A stretch of 64,000 nucleotides of DNA from Salipiger pentaromativorans (GCF_024721115.1 NZ_JAMDHK010000001.1:223520-287519); one strand, 5' to 3'. Counted from the stretch's first letter, positions 18,730-27,659 are shown. The notes: a model not told the origin generated them from the sequence alone. Translations and numbers: made by a program.

Positions 18730-19422
18730 TTACCGCGCCTGTGGATAGGTGATGATCGACAGATAGCGCGAGGGCAGCTCCATCAGCACCTCGGGCCCGT
18801 GCGGCGCATCGGAATCGAACAGCAGCGAATCGCCCGGTTCCAGCAGGTAGAGCTGATCGCCGTGACGGTAATTGATCACCCCTTCCAGCATATAGATCAG
18901 CTCGATCCCCTCGTGCTGGAAGGCCGGAAAGCGGTCGCTCTCGCTGTCGAGCGTGATCAGATAGGGCTCCACCACCACACCGGAATTGTTCGACCCGATA
19001 TGGCCCAGCAGGTTGTACTGATGGCCCGCCCGTGTGCCCGCGCGCTCGATCTCGGCGCCCTGGCCCGCCTTTACATGCATTGCGCCGCGCGGCTCCTCGA
19101 AGCCGGAAAATAGCTGCACCAGCGGCACCCGCAGCGCATTGGCCAGCGCCTGAAGCGTGTTGAGCGAGGGCGAAATCACCCCGTTCTCGATCTTCGACAG
19201 CATGCCGACCGACAGGCCTGTCTGCTGGGCCAGCTCGGATCCGGTCATGCGCTGGCGCTTGCGCAGCTCGCGCACCTGCCGCCCGATGGCCACTTCGAGG
19301 TTCTTTTCCCGCAGCTCGCGGACGGCATGCGGGTTCTGGTTCAGTTTCGACCGGGAGCCGTTCTTCATACTCTTTCCATCGCCGGTTGGGGTGTCCCGTG
19401 GTGCAGGCGCGGCGGTGGGCAT
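18730..19422 (-). CDS. XRE-family regulator with C-terminal cupin domain
   Basis: A 230-residue regulator. The helix-turn-helix lies near residues 50-100 (GRQVRELRKRQRMTGSELAQ ... GLSVGMLSKIENGVISPSLN). A cupin domain follows (HEGIELIYMLEGVINYRHGD, LEPGDSLLFDSDAPHGPE). The ATG at 19422 has an outstanding GGAGGAGGG ribosome site and is preferred over 19368, giving a flexible charged N-terminal tail. HTH-cupin regulators usually sense a small metabolite in the cupin. It lies downstream of, and probably controls, the ADH-GcvT-kinase operon. Confidence 0.88.
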   Translation of the reverse strand: MPTAAPAPRDTPTGDGKSMKNGSRSKLNQNPHAVRELREKNLEVAIGRQVRELRKRQRMTGSELAQQTGLSVGMLSKIENGVISPSLNTLQALANALRVPLVQLFSGFEEPRGAMHVKAGQGAEIERAGTRAGHQYNLLGHIGSNNSGVVVEPYLITLDSESDRFPAFQHEGIELIYMLEGVINYRHGDQLYLLEPGDSLLFDSDAPHGPEVLMELPSRYLSIITYPQAR

Positions 19423-19514
19423 GTCAACCCTCCTCCCGGATCACAAAGCCCTGACCGACGTGGGCACGGCGGGGGACGGGGACGGAAAACCGGCGATGGA
19501 TGGTCATACACACC

Positions 19515-20666
19515 TCACGTTTTGAAACAGCTCCGGTAGAGCGGCAGGATATTGTCCTCGGTCATCGGCACCGGGTTGGTGCCCGCGGTCGGGTCTTTCA
19601 GCGCGGCGGCGCACAGCACGCCGAAATCGGGATCGGTGACGCCCAGCGCGTCGAGCGTCGCGGGGATGTCCAGCGCCGCGATCAGCCCTTCGGTAAAACC
19701 GTAGAAGGCGTCAAAACTCGGCTCCAGCCCCAGATAGGCGGCGGCACGGGCGAGCTTGTCCTCGATAGCGAGCCGGTTGAAGCGCAGCACCGGCAGCATC
19801 ACCACCCCGTTGGTGGTGCCGTGATGGGTGTCGTAATGCGCGCCGATGGGATGGCTCAGCGAATGGATCGCCCCCAGCCCCTTCTGAAAGGCCGTCGCCC
19901 CTGCCGCCGCCGCCGTCATCATCTGCGCCCGCGCCTCAAGGTCGGTGCCGTCCCTGTAGGCGCGCAGAAGGTAGTCCTTGCAAAGCCGCATGCCTTCCAG
20001 CGCGATGCCGTCGCCCATCGGGTGATAGGCAGGCGAGCAATAGGCTTCGAGACAATGGGCAAAGGCGTCCATGCCTGTGCCTGCGGTGATCGCGGGCGGC
20101 ATGCCCACGGTCAGCTCCGGGTCGCAGATCACCTGCGCGGGCAGCATCTTGGGATGAAAGAGGATCTTTTTCTCATGCGTTTCGGAATTGGTCAGCACCG
20201 CCGCCCGGCCCACTTCCGAGCCGGTCCCGGCGGTGGTGGGCACCGCCACAATCGGCGCGATGGCCGAGGCATCGGCGCGGGTCCACCAGTCGCCGATGTC
20301 CTCGAACTCCCAGACCGGGCGGCTCTGCCCCGCCATGAAGGCGATGAGCTTGCCCAGGTCCAGCCCCGAGCCGCCACCGAACGCGATCACCCCGTCGTGG
20401 CGCCCCTGTTTGAACATCACCACACCCACGCCCAGATTGCGCTCGTTCGGGTTGGGATCGACATCGGCGAACAGATCCGCGTCAAAGCCCGCGCGGCTGA
20501 GGATCTCCAGCGCCCGCGCGGTGATCGGCAGATCCGCCAGCCCCCGGTCGGTGACCAGCAGCGGTTTCTTGATGCCTGCGGCGCGGCAGGCCTCGGGCAG
20601 CTCGTCGATCCGGCCCGCACCAAAGCGGATGGCGGTGGGGTAGGACCAGTTGGCGGAAAGCGTCAT
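19515..20666 (-). CDS. Iron-containing (class III) alcohol dehydrogenase
   Basis: A 383-residue Fe-ADH. The NAD-binding motif GGGSGLDLGK lies near residue 97, and the metal ligands fit the family spacing: Asp200, His204 (GMDAFAHCLEAY), His268 and His282 (AIHSLSHPIGAHYDTHHG). It interconverts an alcohol and an aldehyde with NAD(H). The next gene upstream is a flavoprotein of the dimethylglycine dehydrogenase type. The operon suggests oxidation of an amino alcohol, or removal of formaldehyde or another aldehyde released by demethylation. That role is inference. Confidence 0.9.
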   Translation of the reverse strand: MTLSANWSYPTAIRFGAGRIDELPEACRAAGIKKPLLVTDRGLADLPITARALEILSRAGFDADLFADVDPNPNERNLGVGVVMFKQGRHDGVIAFGGGSGLDLGKLIAFMAGQSRPVWEFEDIGDWWTRADASAIAPIVAVPTTAGTGSEVGRAAVLTNSETHEKKILFHPKMLPAQVICDPELTVGMPPAITAGTGMDAFAHCLEAYCSPAYHPMGDGIALEGMRLCKDYLLRAYRDGTDLEARAQMMTAAAAGATAFQKGLGAIHSLSHPIGAHYDTHHGTTNGVVMLPVLRFNRLAIEDKLARAAAYLGLEPSFDAFYGFTEGLIAALDIPATLDALGVTDPDFGVLCAAALKDPTAGTNPVPMTEDNILPLYRSCFKT

Positions 20667-20696
20667 GGGTCGTGTCCTTGCTGTCTTGTCTTGCGG

Positions 20697-23132
20697 CTAC
20701 GATTTCAGCCGGCTGTGCGTCGGGTCGTAAAGGGGCGCGAGCGTCACCTCGCAGGGCACGCGCTCGGTCGCCACCTCCAGCTCGTAGCGCCCGCTTTCGA
20801 TATAAGCGCGGGTCACGCCCTCGGGGTTCCTGATATAGCCCATGCCGATGGATCGCCCGAGCGTATGGCCGAACCCGCCGGAGCTGAGATAACCCACCCG
20901 CACGCCATCGCGGAAGATCGTCTCGCGGCCCAGCAGGATGACCTCCGGCGCGGCGGTGAAGGTCGCAAGCATCCGTTTGACGCCCGCCTCCTTCTGCTTG
21001 ACGATGGCCTCGCGCCCCCGGAAGGCCGGTTTCGAGAGTTTCACCGCAAAACCCAGACCCGCCTCCAGCGGCGTGGTATCCGGCCCGATGTCGCCCGCCC
21101 AGGCGCGATAGCCCTTTTCCAGCCGCAGCGTCTCGATGGCGCGATAGCCCGCATCCACCAGCCCGTGATCGGCGCCCGCCATATGCAGCGCGGTATAGAC
21201 CGTGAGCGCGTATTCCACCGGCAGGTGCAGCTCCCAGCCCAGCTCGCCCACGTAGGAGACGCGCAGCGCCCAGACCGGCGCGCCCGCGATGGCAAGTTTC
21301 TGCGCGGTGCCGAAGGGGAAAGCACCGTTCGACACATCCGCGCGGGTGACATGGTGCAGGATGTCGCGTGCCCTTGGCCCCATGAGCGAGAGCACCGCAT
21401 AGCCCGAGGTCACGTCGATGAGCTGGGCATTGGCGCCCGCCGGGATACCGCGCTTGATCCAGTCGAAATCGCGGGTGGCAAAGCCGGTGCCGGTGACGAT
21501 GTAAAACGCGTCCTCCGCCACGCGGGCCACGGTCACATCCGCCTCGATCCCGCCCTTGTCGTTCAGCATCTGCGTATAGGTCAGGCTGCCCACCGGGCCG
21601 CTGACATCGTTGGCGGCGATCTGCTGCAACACGGGTTCGGCGTCCGGCCCCTTGAGCGTGAACTTGGCAAAGCTCGTCTGGTCGATCAGCACCGCCGCCT
21701 CGCGCGCGGCCCTGTGCTCACGCGCCACCGCCTTATGCCAGTTGGGCCGCTGGAAGGTGTAGATATCCTTGGCCGGCTCTCCCTCGGCGGCGAACCAGTT
21801 GGGCCGCTCCCAGCCCAGTTTCTCGCCGAACACCGCGCCCTTGGCCTTCAGCCGCTCGTAAAGCGGCGAGCGCCGCGCCGGGCGGCCGCTGTCGTGTTCC
21901 TCGGAGGGCCAGGCCATGGTGTAATGCTTGCCATAGGCCTCGACCGTGCGGGTGCGCACCCAGTCCGTATCGAAATGCGGGCGGCCAAAGCGGCGGATGT
22001 CCACCGGCCAGAGGTCGAAGGGCGGCTCGCCCTTGGCCACCCATTCCGCCAGCGCCATGCCCGCACCGCCGCCCGAGGCGATGCCAAAGGCGTTGAACCC
22101 GGCGCCGACAAAGAAGCCCGGCTGCTCCGGCGCCTCGCCCAGAATGAAATTGCCGTCCGGGGTGAAACTCTCCGGCCCGTTGGTGAGCGTCTTGATCCCC
22201 GCCGTTTCCAGTGCGGGCACGCGGCCCAGCGCCAGTTCCATGATCTGTTCGAAATGGTCGAAATCGCTGTCGAGCAGCGTGTAATGAAAGCCTTCGGGAA
22301 TCCCCGAAACGGCCCAGGGCTTGGGGTTCGGCTCGTAGCCGCCCATGACCAGCCCGCCCACCTCCTCCTTCCAGTAGGTCAGCCGGTCGGGGTCGCGCAG
22401 CGTCGGCAGGTCGCGGGTCACACCGTCGATGGGTTCGGTCACCATATACTGGTGTTCCATCGAGACGAGCGGCACGGTCACGCCCAGAGGCGCCGCGAAA
22501 TCGCGGGTCCACTGGCCGCAGCAGGCCACCACGATGCCGGTCTTGATAAAGCCGTGCTGCGTCTCGACCCCGGTGATCACGCCTTTTTCGCGGGTGACCG
22601 AAAGCACTGCGCAATCCTCGATGATCCGCGCGCCCGCCATGCGCGCGCCCTTGGCCAGCGACAGGGTGATGTCCGAGGGGTTTGCCTGCCCGTCCGTGGG
22701 CAGAAAGGCCGCGCCCACCACGTCGCTCACATCCATGAGCGGCCAGAGCACCTGCGCCTCTTTCGGCGTCAGCAGCTGCATGTCGAGGCCAAAGCTGCGC
22801 GCGGTGGTGGCCTGGCGCTTGACCTCGGTCCAGCGCTCCTGATTGCAGGCCAGCCGCAGCCCGCCGTTGCGCTTCCAGCCGGTGGCCTGCCCGGTCTCCT
22901 GCTCCAGCGTATCGTAAAGCTTCACCGAATAGCCCAGAAGCTCGGTGATATTGGCCGAGCTGCGCAGCTGGCCGACCAGCCCCGCCGCATGGAACGTGGT
23001 GCCCGAGGTCAGCTTGTGACGTTCGAGCAGCACCACCTCCCAGCCGAGCTTGGCCAGGTGATAGGCCGTCGAACAGCCGATGATCCCGCCGCCGACGATG
23101 ACCGCCTGCGCGGTGGTGGGAAAGTCGTTCAT
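20697..23132 (-). CDS. FAD-dependent oxidoreductase with GcvT domain (dimethylglycine/sarcosine dehydrogenase type)
   Basis: An 811-residue two-part enzyme. The N-terminal D-amino-acid-oxidase-like domain has the FAD motif AVIVGGGIIGCSTAYHLAKL and a GTTFHAAGL segment, in which His48 matches the histidine that holds FAD covalently in dimethylglycine dehydrogenases. After about residue 430 come an FAO middle segment and a GcvT folate-binding domain with its C-terminal barrel (SYVGELGWELHLP, GYRAWAGDIGPDTTPLEAGLG). Such enzymes oxidise N-methyl groups and pass the one-carbon unit to tetrahydrofolate. Substrate is undetermined. It overlaps the kinase gene by 4 bases. Confidence 0.9.
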   Translation of the reverse strand: MNDFPTTAQAVIVGGGIIGCSTAYHLAKLGWEVVLLERHKLTSGTTFHAAGLVGQLRSSANITELLGYSVKLYDTLEQETGQATGWKRNGGLRLACNQERWTEVKRQATTARSFGLDMQLLTPKEAQVLWPLMDVSDVVGAAFLPTDGQANPSDITLSLAKGARMAGARIIEDCAVLSVTREKGVITGVETQHGFIKTGIVVACCGQWTRDFAAPLGVTVPLVSMEHQYMVTEPIDGVTRDLPTLRDPDRLTYWKEEVGGLVMGGYEPNPKPWAVSGIPEGFHYTLLDSDFDHFEQIMELALGRVPALETAGIKTLTNGPESFTPDGNFILGEAPEQPGFFVGAGFNAFGIASGGGAGMALAEWVAKGEPPFDLWPVDIRRFGRPHFDTDWVRTRTVEAYGKHYTMAWPSEEHDSGRPARRSPLYERLKAKGAVFGEKLGWERPNWFAAEGEPAKDIYTFQRPNWHKAVAREHRAAREAAVLIDQTSFAKFTLKGPDAEPVLQQIAANDVSGPVGSLTYTQMLNDKGGIEADVTVARVAEDAFYIVTGTGFATRDFDWIKRGIPAGANAQLIDVTSGYAVLSLMGPRARDILHHVTRADVSNGAFPFGTAQKLAIAGAPVWALRVSYVGELGWELHLPVEYALTVYTALHMAGADHGLVDAGYRAIETLRLEKGYRAWAGDIGPDTTPLEAGLGFAVKLSKPAFRGREAIVKQKEAGVKRMLATFTAAPEVILLGRETIFRDGVRVGYLSSGGFGHTLGRSIGMGYIRNPEGVTRAYIESGRYELEVATERVPCEVTLAPLYDPTHSRLKS

Positions 23133-24007
23133 GCGCCCTCCTTCCAGGCGTCCAGTGCTGCGGCGTAGCGGGCAAGGTTCTCTGCCGTATAGGCCGCGTA
23201 GTCGAAATCAATCTCGGAGGTCAGCTCCGACACCATGCTCCACATCGCCTCGCGCAAGAGCGAGCCGCATTTCATGGCGCCGTAGCGTCGCATATAGCCC
23301 GTGTCGGGAGTGTGACCGTGATAGAGGCGCAGCATCTCGGCCTCCGCCTCTTCGGGAAGACCCGAATTGCTGGCGAGCCCGCCCAGATCGAAAAGCGCGG
23401 AGTTGAAGCCGCCATATTCCCAGTCGACCAGCCAGAAGCGCCCGTCCTCGGCCCGCAGGATGTTCTGCGGCAGGAGGTCGTTGTGCCCGAGGATCAGCCC
23501 GACCTTGCCCACCGCCGCCTCCAGCTCTGCCGCCTCGCCCATGAGGCGCGGCAGCTTTGCCAGATGCGGCGATCCGCGTTCGGTCAGGAAGGCCGCGTAG
23601 GTGCGGAGCACATGAAAGACCCAGAAGGTCAGCACAGGGCCTGTGACGCGCGGCGTCAGTTCGCGGTGCACGCGGGCGACCAGCGCCACGACTTGCGACA
23701 GCGTTTCCGGCTCGTGCAGATCGGCCTCGGCCAGCGCCTGCGAGGTCACGAAATCGGTGACCATGATCCCCGGCTCGGCATGGCGCAGCGCGGGCGAGAT
23801 CCCCGCCTCCGCCGCCGCCGCCGTCAGGGCGCGTTCGTTCCAGCGCATCACCAGATGTTCCGGGATGTCCTGCCCCAGCCGCACCACATATCGGCGCCCG
23901 CCGTCGGTGACGACGTAGTTCAGATTGGTGATCCCGCCGGACAGCGGTTCGATCGTTACCGGGCCGGACCAGAAGCCCATCGCCCGCACGCGGTCTTCGG
24001 GAGTCAT
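23129..24007 (-). CDS. Choline/ethanolamine-kinase-like phosphotransferase
   Basis: A 292-residue protein kinase-fold phosphotransferase. The lobe-linking GGITNLNYVV segment is followed by the Brenner motif GHNDLLPQNIL (His175-Asn176-Asp177, catalytic Asp177) and VDWEYGG (metal-binding Asp195). The exact HNDLxxxN and DWEY spelling is that of choline/ethanolamine kinases rather than aminoglycoside kinases. It is first in the operon with the GcvT flavoprotein and the Fe-ADH. It might phosphorylate an amino alcohol before or after demethylation; this is inference. It is divergent from the amidotransferase gene. Confidence 0.82.
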   Translation of the reverse strand: MTPEDRVRAMGFWSGPVTIEPLSGGITNLNYVVTDGGRRYVVRLGQDIPEHLVMRWNERALTAAAAEAGISPALRHAEPGIMVTDFVTSQALAEADLHEPETLSQVVALVARVHRELTPRVTGPVLTFWVFHVLRTYAAFLTERGSPHLAKLPRLMGEAAELEAAVGKVGLILGHNDLLPQNILRAEDGRFWLVDWEYGGFNSALFDLGGLASNSGLPEEAEAEMLRLYHGHTPDTGYMRRYGAMKCGSLLREAMWSMVSELTSEIDFDYAAYTAENLARYAAALDAWKEGA

Positions 24008-24116
24008 GCGGCGGCGTGTCCTTTCGCCGGGGCGGTCCTGGACCTTCCGACTGCGCCGGGGCCAGCCCTCCGCTCAGGCGGCAAACCGGGCGCGATCCCG
24101 CAAATTCTCATCACCC

Positions 24117-24133
24117 TTGTGCTCCGTTTGTGC
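24117..24133. promoter_or_regulatory. Direct-repeat pair in divergent control region, possible regulator site
   Basis: TTGTGC occurs at 24117-24122 and again at 24128-24133, exactly 11 bases apart. This lies in the 265-base gap between the kinase operon and the amidotransferase gene. The helical spacing would suit two protein subunits on one DNA face. The link to the XRE-cupin protein is only a guess. Confidence 0.3.
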
Positions 24134-24272
24134 AGGTTTTCCTCATGGTTACAAATCTTCACCCATGCGCAATAAACTTTCTTGCCGATCCGGCGGGGCG
24201 GTGAGAGTTTGCCAAAGACGCGCGGCGCGTTGCCCAAGGATGAGGCAGCGGCCCAAAGCCGGGGAGACGGAC

Positions 24273-25007
24273 ATGCATTTTCTCGTCCTGCAACATGAGC
24301 GGATCGAACATCCGGCGAGCTTTCGCGCGATGATCGAGGGCGCCGGGCATCACTGGACCCCGGTGCATCTGAACGAGGGCGAGGCTCTGCCCGCGCTCGA
24401 CGGGGTCGATGCGCTTTGGGTGCTGGGCGGGCCGATGGATGTCTGGCAGGAAGACGCACACCCCTGGCTCAAAGCCGAGAAAGCCTTTATCCGCGAGGCG
24501 GTTGTGGGCCGCGCCCTGCCCTATCTCGGGCTCTGTCTCGGCCATCAGCTTCTGGCCTGCGCGCTTGGCGGCGATTGCGGACGGGGTCAGGCAGAGGTGG
24601 GCATTCTGCAAGTGACGCAGACCGCAGCCTCGCCGTTTCTGGAGAGCGTGCCCGACCCTCTGGACGTGCTGCAATGGCACGGGGCCGAGGTAACGGCGGT
24701 GCCCGAGGGCGCAAACGTGCTTGCCCGCTCTCCGGCCTGCGCCGTGCAGGCGATGAGCTGGGGGCCACGTGCCTTCTCCACGCAGTTTCACCTCGAAGTG
24801 GAGCCCGACACGGTGGCGCTATGGTCGGCGATCCCGGAATATGCCCGATCGCTGGAAGACACCCTCGGCATCGGCGCCGTGGCGCGGCTCGAGGCAGAGG
24901 CCCAGGCGAAGATGGCGGGCTTTACGACCGCCGCGCGCCAGGTCTTCGACAACTGGTGCCGGGAATGCGGGATCCCCTCGGCAGAGATCGCCCCGGCCCA
25001 GAACTGA
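24273..25007 (+). CDS. Class I glutamine amidotransferase-like protein
   Basis: A 244-residue stand-alone GATase1. The nucleophile elbow is LGLCLGHQLL (Cys88), and the remaining triad lies in QFHLEVEP (His173, Glu175). The ATG at 24273 follows GGGGAGACGG, which sets the start. Free-standing members act as glutaminases for a partner, or as hydrolases of gamma-glutamyl amides such as gamma-glutamylated amines. Its position divergent from the kinase-GcvT-ADH operon suggests a gamma-glutamyl step in the same amine pathway; this is inference. Confidence 0.84.
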   Translation: MHFLVLQHERIEHPASFRAMIEGAGHHWTPVHLNEGEALPALDGVDALWVLGGPMDVWQEDAHPWLKAEKAFIREAVVGRALPYLGLCLGHQLLACALGGDCGRGQAEVGILQVTQTAASPFLESVPDPLDVLQWHGAEVTAVPEGANVLARSPACAVQAMSWGPRAFSTQFHLEVEPDTVALWSAIPEYARSLEDTLGIGAVARLEAEAQAKMAGFTTAARQVFDNWCRECGIPSAEIAPAQN

Positions 25008-25325
25008 CACGTCGAAGAACTCCGGGGCGGCAACGGATCCCCGCGCGGATCGTTCGGTCGGGCGCGCTGCCATGCATCCGAAATATTCCCATAAAGAATA
25101 AATTATTCATATCAAGATAGAGACTCGCCCAAACGGCAGTCACCGTTCACGCATTGCCTGTGAAACGGGCAGATCCGAGGCAAACGCACCGCAGATTGAA
25201 CAAACAAGGGGAATCCACCGCTTGGGCCCATCGTCACGTTTTGCCCTGAGGAAACTTTATTCACTCCTGATTTCAGGAGGCACGACCCTCCCACACATAA
25301 AATCCGCAATGGGGAATTATGAACG
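25008..25325. promoter_or_regulatory. A+T-rich leader region of amt, two dyads, no gene
   Basis: This gap is conspicuously A+T-rich for this genome around 25078-25140. It holds a perfect dyad GAATAA-A-TTATTC (25096-25108) and, nearer the gene, CTCCTGA-TT-TCAGGAG (25264-25279). The second ends 46 bases before the amt start and contains an AGGAGG-like core too far away to be the amt ribosome site. I see no convincing NtrC or sigma-54 site. Confidence 0.5.
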
Positions 25326-26678
25326 ATGGAACAGGAACTCGCCGCGCTGACTGAGCGGTTGGCTGCTCTGGAGAGCAGCACCGCGATGTCGGGCACGATC
25401 AATTCGGAAATCTTCTACTGGTGGTGTACGGCGCTGATGATCGCCATCCACGCAGGTTTCCTGGCCTATGAAATGGGCGCCAGCCGCGTGAAGAACGTGC
25501 TGGCCTCGGGGATCAAGAACATCCTCGCCTTCGCCTTCATGGTGCCGACCTTCTATTTCTTCGGCTGGTACATCTACCTGTCCTTCTACAACGGCCTGCT
25601 GCCCGCCGAGGACGCCTCGGGCCTGCCGTGGGAGCTGTCGATGGGGCCGAACCTCGCCGACAACGCCACCGGCATCTTCTGGGCCGCCTTCACGCTCTTT
25701 GCCGCCACCACCGCCTCGATCTTCTCGGGCGCGGTGATCGAGCGCATCCAGACCGCGGGCTTCCTGATCCTGGCGATCCTGCTGGGCTCGGTCGTGTGGA
25801 TCCTGGGCGGCGCCTGGGGCTGGCACCCGACCGGCTGGCTGACCGTCAAGTTCGGCTATCACGATGTGGGCGCCGCCGGCGTCGTGCACATGGTCGCGGG
25901 CTTCTTCGCGCTGGGGGTGCTGCTGAACCTCGGCCCGCGCGTGGGCAAGTTCAACGCGGACGGCAGCGCCAATGCGATCATGGCGCATAACGTGCCCTTC
26001 ACCATCACCGGCCTGATGCTGATCATCGTGGGCTTCTTCGGCTTCCTCGGCGGCTGCATCATCTACATGCCCGGCGAACAGTGGATCAACATCTACGGCC
26101 AGCCGACCACCCTGTCCGCCTTTGCCTTCAACACCCTGATGGGCATGGCCGGCGGCATCATCGGCGCCTGGGTCAAGACCCGCGATCCGTTCTGGATGAT
26201 GTCCGGCGCGCTGATCGGCATCTTCGCCGCGGCCTCGGGCCTCGATGTCTACTATCCGCCGGTGGCCTTCGCGCTCGGCACCTTCGGCGGCTTCGTCGTG
26301 CCGATGGTCGCCACCCAGCTCGAAAAGATGGGCATCGACGACGCCGTGGGCGCCTTCCCGGTGCACGGTGTGGGCGGCCTGATCGGCGTGGTGTCCTGCG
26401 GGATCTTCGCCGCCGGCTATCCGAACGTCGATGGCATGCCGCCGGTCACCCTCTGGGGCCAGATCGTCGGCGCCGTGACCATGGCGGTGCTGGGCTTTGT
26501 GCCGGGCTATGTCGCCTCCTACATCCTGAAAGTGCTCGGCCTGCTGCGCGTGCCGGATCACATCCAGGAAAAGGGCCTCGACATCGTCAAGGTTCCGGTC
26601 GCGGCCTATCCCGAGAGCTACACCCCGGCTCCGGTCAACACTGCAACCCCCGATGCCGCCGCTACCCCGGCCGAGTAA
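25326..26678 (+). CDS. amt: Ammonium transporter, marine subtype
   Basis: A 450-residue Amt channel with about eleven membrane spans. Visible family segments are EMGASRVKNVLASGIKN and the pore histidine pair: GAAGVVHMVAGFFALG (equivalent of AmtB His168) and GAFPVHGVGGLIGVV (equivalent of His318). An N-terminal charged helix (MEQELAALTERLAALESS) and a Pro/Ala-rich C-terminal tail are unlike E. coli AmtB and match the marine-type Amt of roseobacters. It takes up ammonium at the inner membrane. No glnK gene sits beside it; a small membrane protein follows instead. The ATG at 25326 has GGGGA 10 bases upstream. Confidence 0.92.
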   Translation: MEQELAALTERLAALESSTAMSGTINSEIFYWWCTALMIAIHAGFLAYEMGASRVKNVLASGIKNILAFAFMVPTFYFFGWYIYLSFYNGLLPAEDASGLPWELSMGPNLADNATGIFWAAFTLFAATTASIFSGAVIERIQTAGFLILAILLGSVVWILGGAWGWHPTGWLTVKFGYHDVGAAGVVHMVAGFFALGVLLNLGPRVGKFNADGSANAIMAHNVPFTITGLMLIIVGFFGFLGGCIIYMPGEQWINIYGQPTTLSAFAFNTLMGMAGGIIGAWVKTRDPFWMMSGALIGIFAAASGLDVYYPPVAFALGTFGGFVVPMVATQLEKMGIDDAVGAFPVHGVGGLIGVVSCGIFAAGYPNVDGMPPVTLWGQIVGAVTMAVLGFVPGYVASYILKVLGLLRVPDHIQEKGLDIVKVPVAAYPESYTPAPVNTATPDAAATPAE

Positions 26679-26693
26679 GAAAGGATCTTTCTC

Positions 26694-26858
26694 ATGAACA
26701 CCTCTCCGATCGAAAGCTGGGACGGCGCCGAAGCCTATTTCACCTTCGCCGACAAGCCGGCCATCATGATGCTGTTCCTGCTGATCGCCGTGGTGATCAC
26801 CTTCGGCACGATCATCATCGCGGCGGTGCACGAAAAGCACGCCTACAACAATCACTGA
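26694..26858 (+). CDS. Small single-span membrane protein encoded with amt
   Basis: A 54-residue protein, MNTSPIESWDGAEAYFTFAD to HEKHAYNNH, starting 16 bases after the amt stop behind AAAGGA. One hydrophobic span (AIMMLFLLIAVVITFGTIII) is flanked by an acidic N-terminus and a His-rich tail, so it should sit in the inner membrane. A terminator follows directly, making amt and this gene a two-gene unit. The tight coupling suggests a subunit or modulator of the transporter; that is inference. Confidence 0.8.
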   Translation: MNTSPIESWDGAEAYFTFADKPAIMMLFLLIAVVITFGTIIIAAVHEKHAYNNH

Positions 26859-26880
26859 CGTCCCTTGGTCTGTGAAAAGG

Positions 26881-26910
26881 AAGGGGGCGGCCCATGCGGG
26901 CCGCCCCCTT
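26881..26910 (+). terminator. Strong hairpin terminator after amt operon
   Basis: AAGGGGGCGGCCC (26881-26893), loop ATGC, GGGCCGCCCCCTT (26898-26910): a perfect 13-bp stem with A on one side and T on the other. It can stop both the amt unit and the convergent regulator gene. Confidence 0.85.
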
Positions 26911-26954
26911 TCACTTGCGCCGAAGCGCCCGCTGGCCCGGGATCGGACGGCGCT

Positions 26955-27659
26955 TTAGCCCAGCGTGAAGGCCCGCAGCGCCGCCGCGTCGCGCAACCCG
27001 ATCCGCCCGTATCCAAGCGTGATCCAGCCTGCGGCCTCGAACCGTTTCAGCACCGTGTTGACCGTGTGGCGCGAGGCATTGGCCATCTCGCTCAGCTCCG
27101 ACTGGGTCACGCTTCCGTGCCAGAGCCGATCCGCCTCGGCCTCCTGCGCGCCGTTCTCCAGAATCCGCAGCAGAACCGAGGCGATGCGCAGATCCGCCTT
27201 GCGGATCAGCACTTCCGACAAGGCCCGCGCCATCAGCACCTGATTGTATTCCGACAGCGACAGGACCTCGCGCTGCGCATCGGGCCGGTCGCGGATCACC
27301 CGCTCGACCGCCGGCAGCGCGACGCTGGCCACCCGCGACGGCTCCATCGCGCGGAAGGCCAGATAGCGCGGCCGGCCCGAGGTCAGCGGCCCCTGCCCGA
27401 ACCAGGCGCCCGGGCGGAAGATATGCACCAGCACCACCCCCGCCGCCTCGCTCTGGGTGTAGACGCCGAAACTGCCCTCGACGACACCGTAGATGCCGCC
27501 GGGACCGTCGCCGATGTGATGGGTATATTCGCCTTGGGCAAACCGCTGGAGATGCGCCTCCCGCCGCAGCGCCTGCCGGAATCCTCCGGAGCGCTCGCCC
27601 AGCCAGCCCCGTTCGGCCACGGTCCATAGACTGGCCATCTCTGTCTCGATCAGTTTCAT
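26955..27659 (-). CDS. Crp/Fnr-family transcriptional regulator
   Basis: A 234-residue regulator from the ATG at 27659. The N-terminal cyclic-nucleotide-binding fold (FAQGEYTHHIGDGPGGIYGVVEGSFGVYT, RPGAWFGQGPL) leads through a dimer helix to a winged helix (VTQSELSEMANASRHTVNTVLKRFE). No N-terminal cysteine cluster for an Fe-S sensor is present, so it is not a classical Fnr. It is divergent from fabI-ackA with a 365-base control region containing a perfect dyad (27755-27773), and may regulate itself and that operon. Confidence 0.86.
   Translation of the reverse strand: MKLIETEMASLWTVAERGWLGERSGGFRQALRREAHLQRFAQGEYTHHIGDGPGGIYGVVEGSFGVYTQSEAAGVVLVHIFRPGAWFGQGPLTSGRPRYLAFRAMEPSRVASVALPAVERVIRDRPDAQREVLSLSEYNQVLMARALSEVLIRKADLRIASVLLRILENGAQEAEADRLWHGSVTQSELSEMANASRHTVNTVLKRFEAAGWITLGYGRIGLRDAAALRAFTLG

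Noticed and set aside
19500..23168. A 1222-codon open frame on the plus strand opposite the ADH and GcvT genes
   Set aside because: It has His/Arg/Gly-rich composition with no domains and mirrors strongly supported genes on the other strand. Long antisense frames are expected at this GC content.
25200..25325. Sigma-54 or NtrC site before amt
   Set aside because: No GG-N10-GC element with good match and no TGCACC-type dyad.
25319..25356. Tiny reading frame overlapping the amt start
   Set aside because: Twelve codons with no ribosome site of its own; no sign of a leader peptide.
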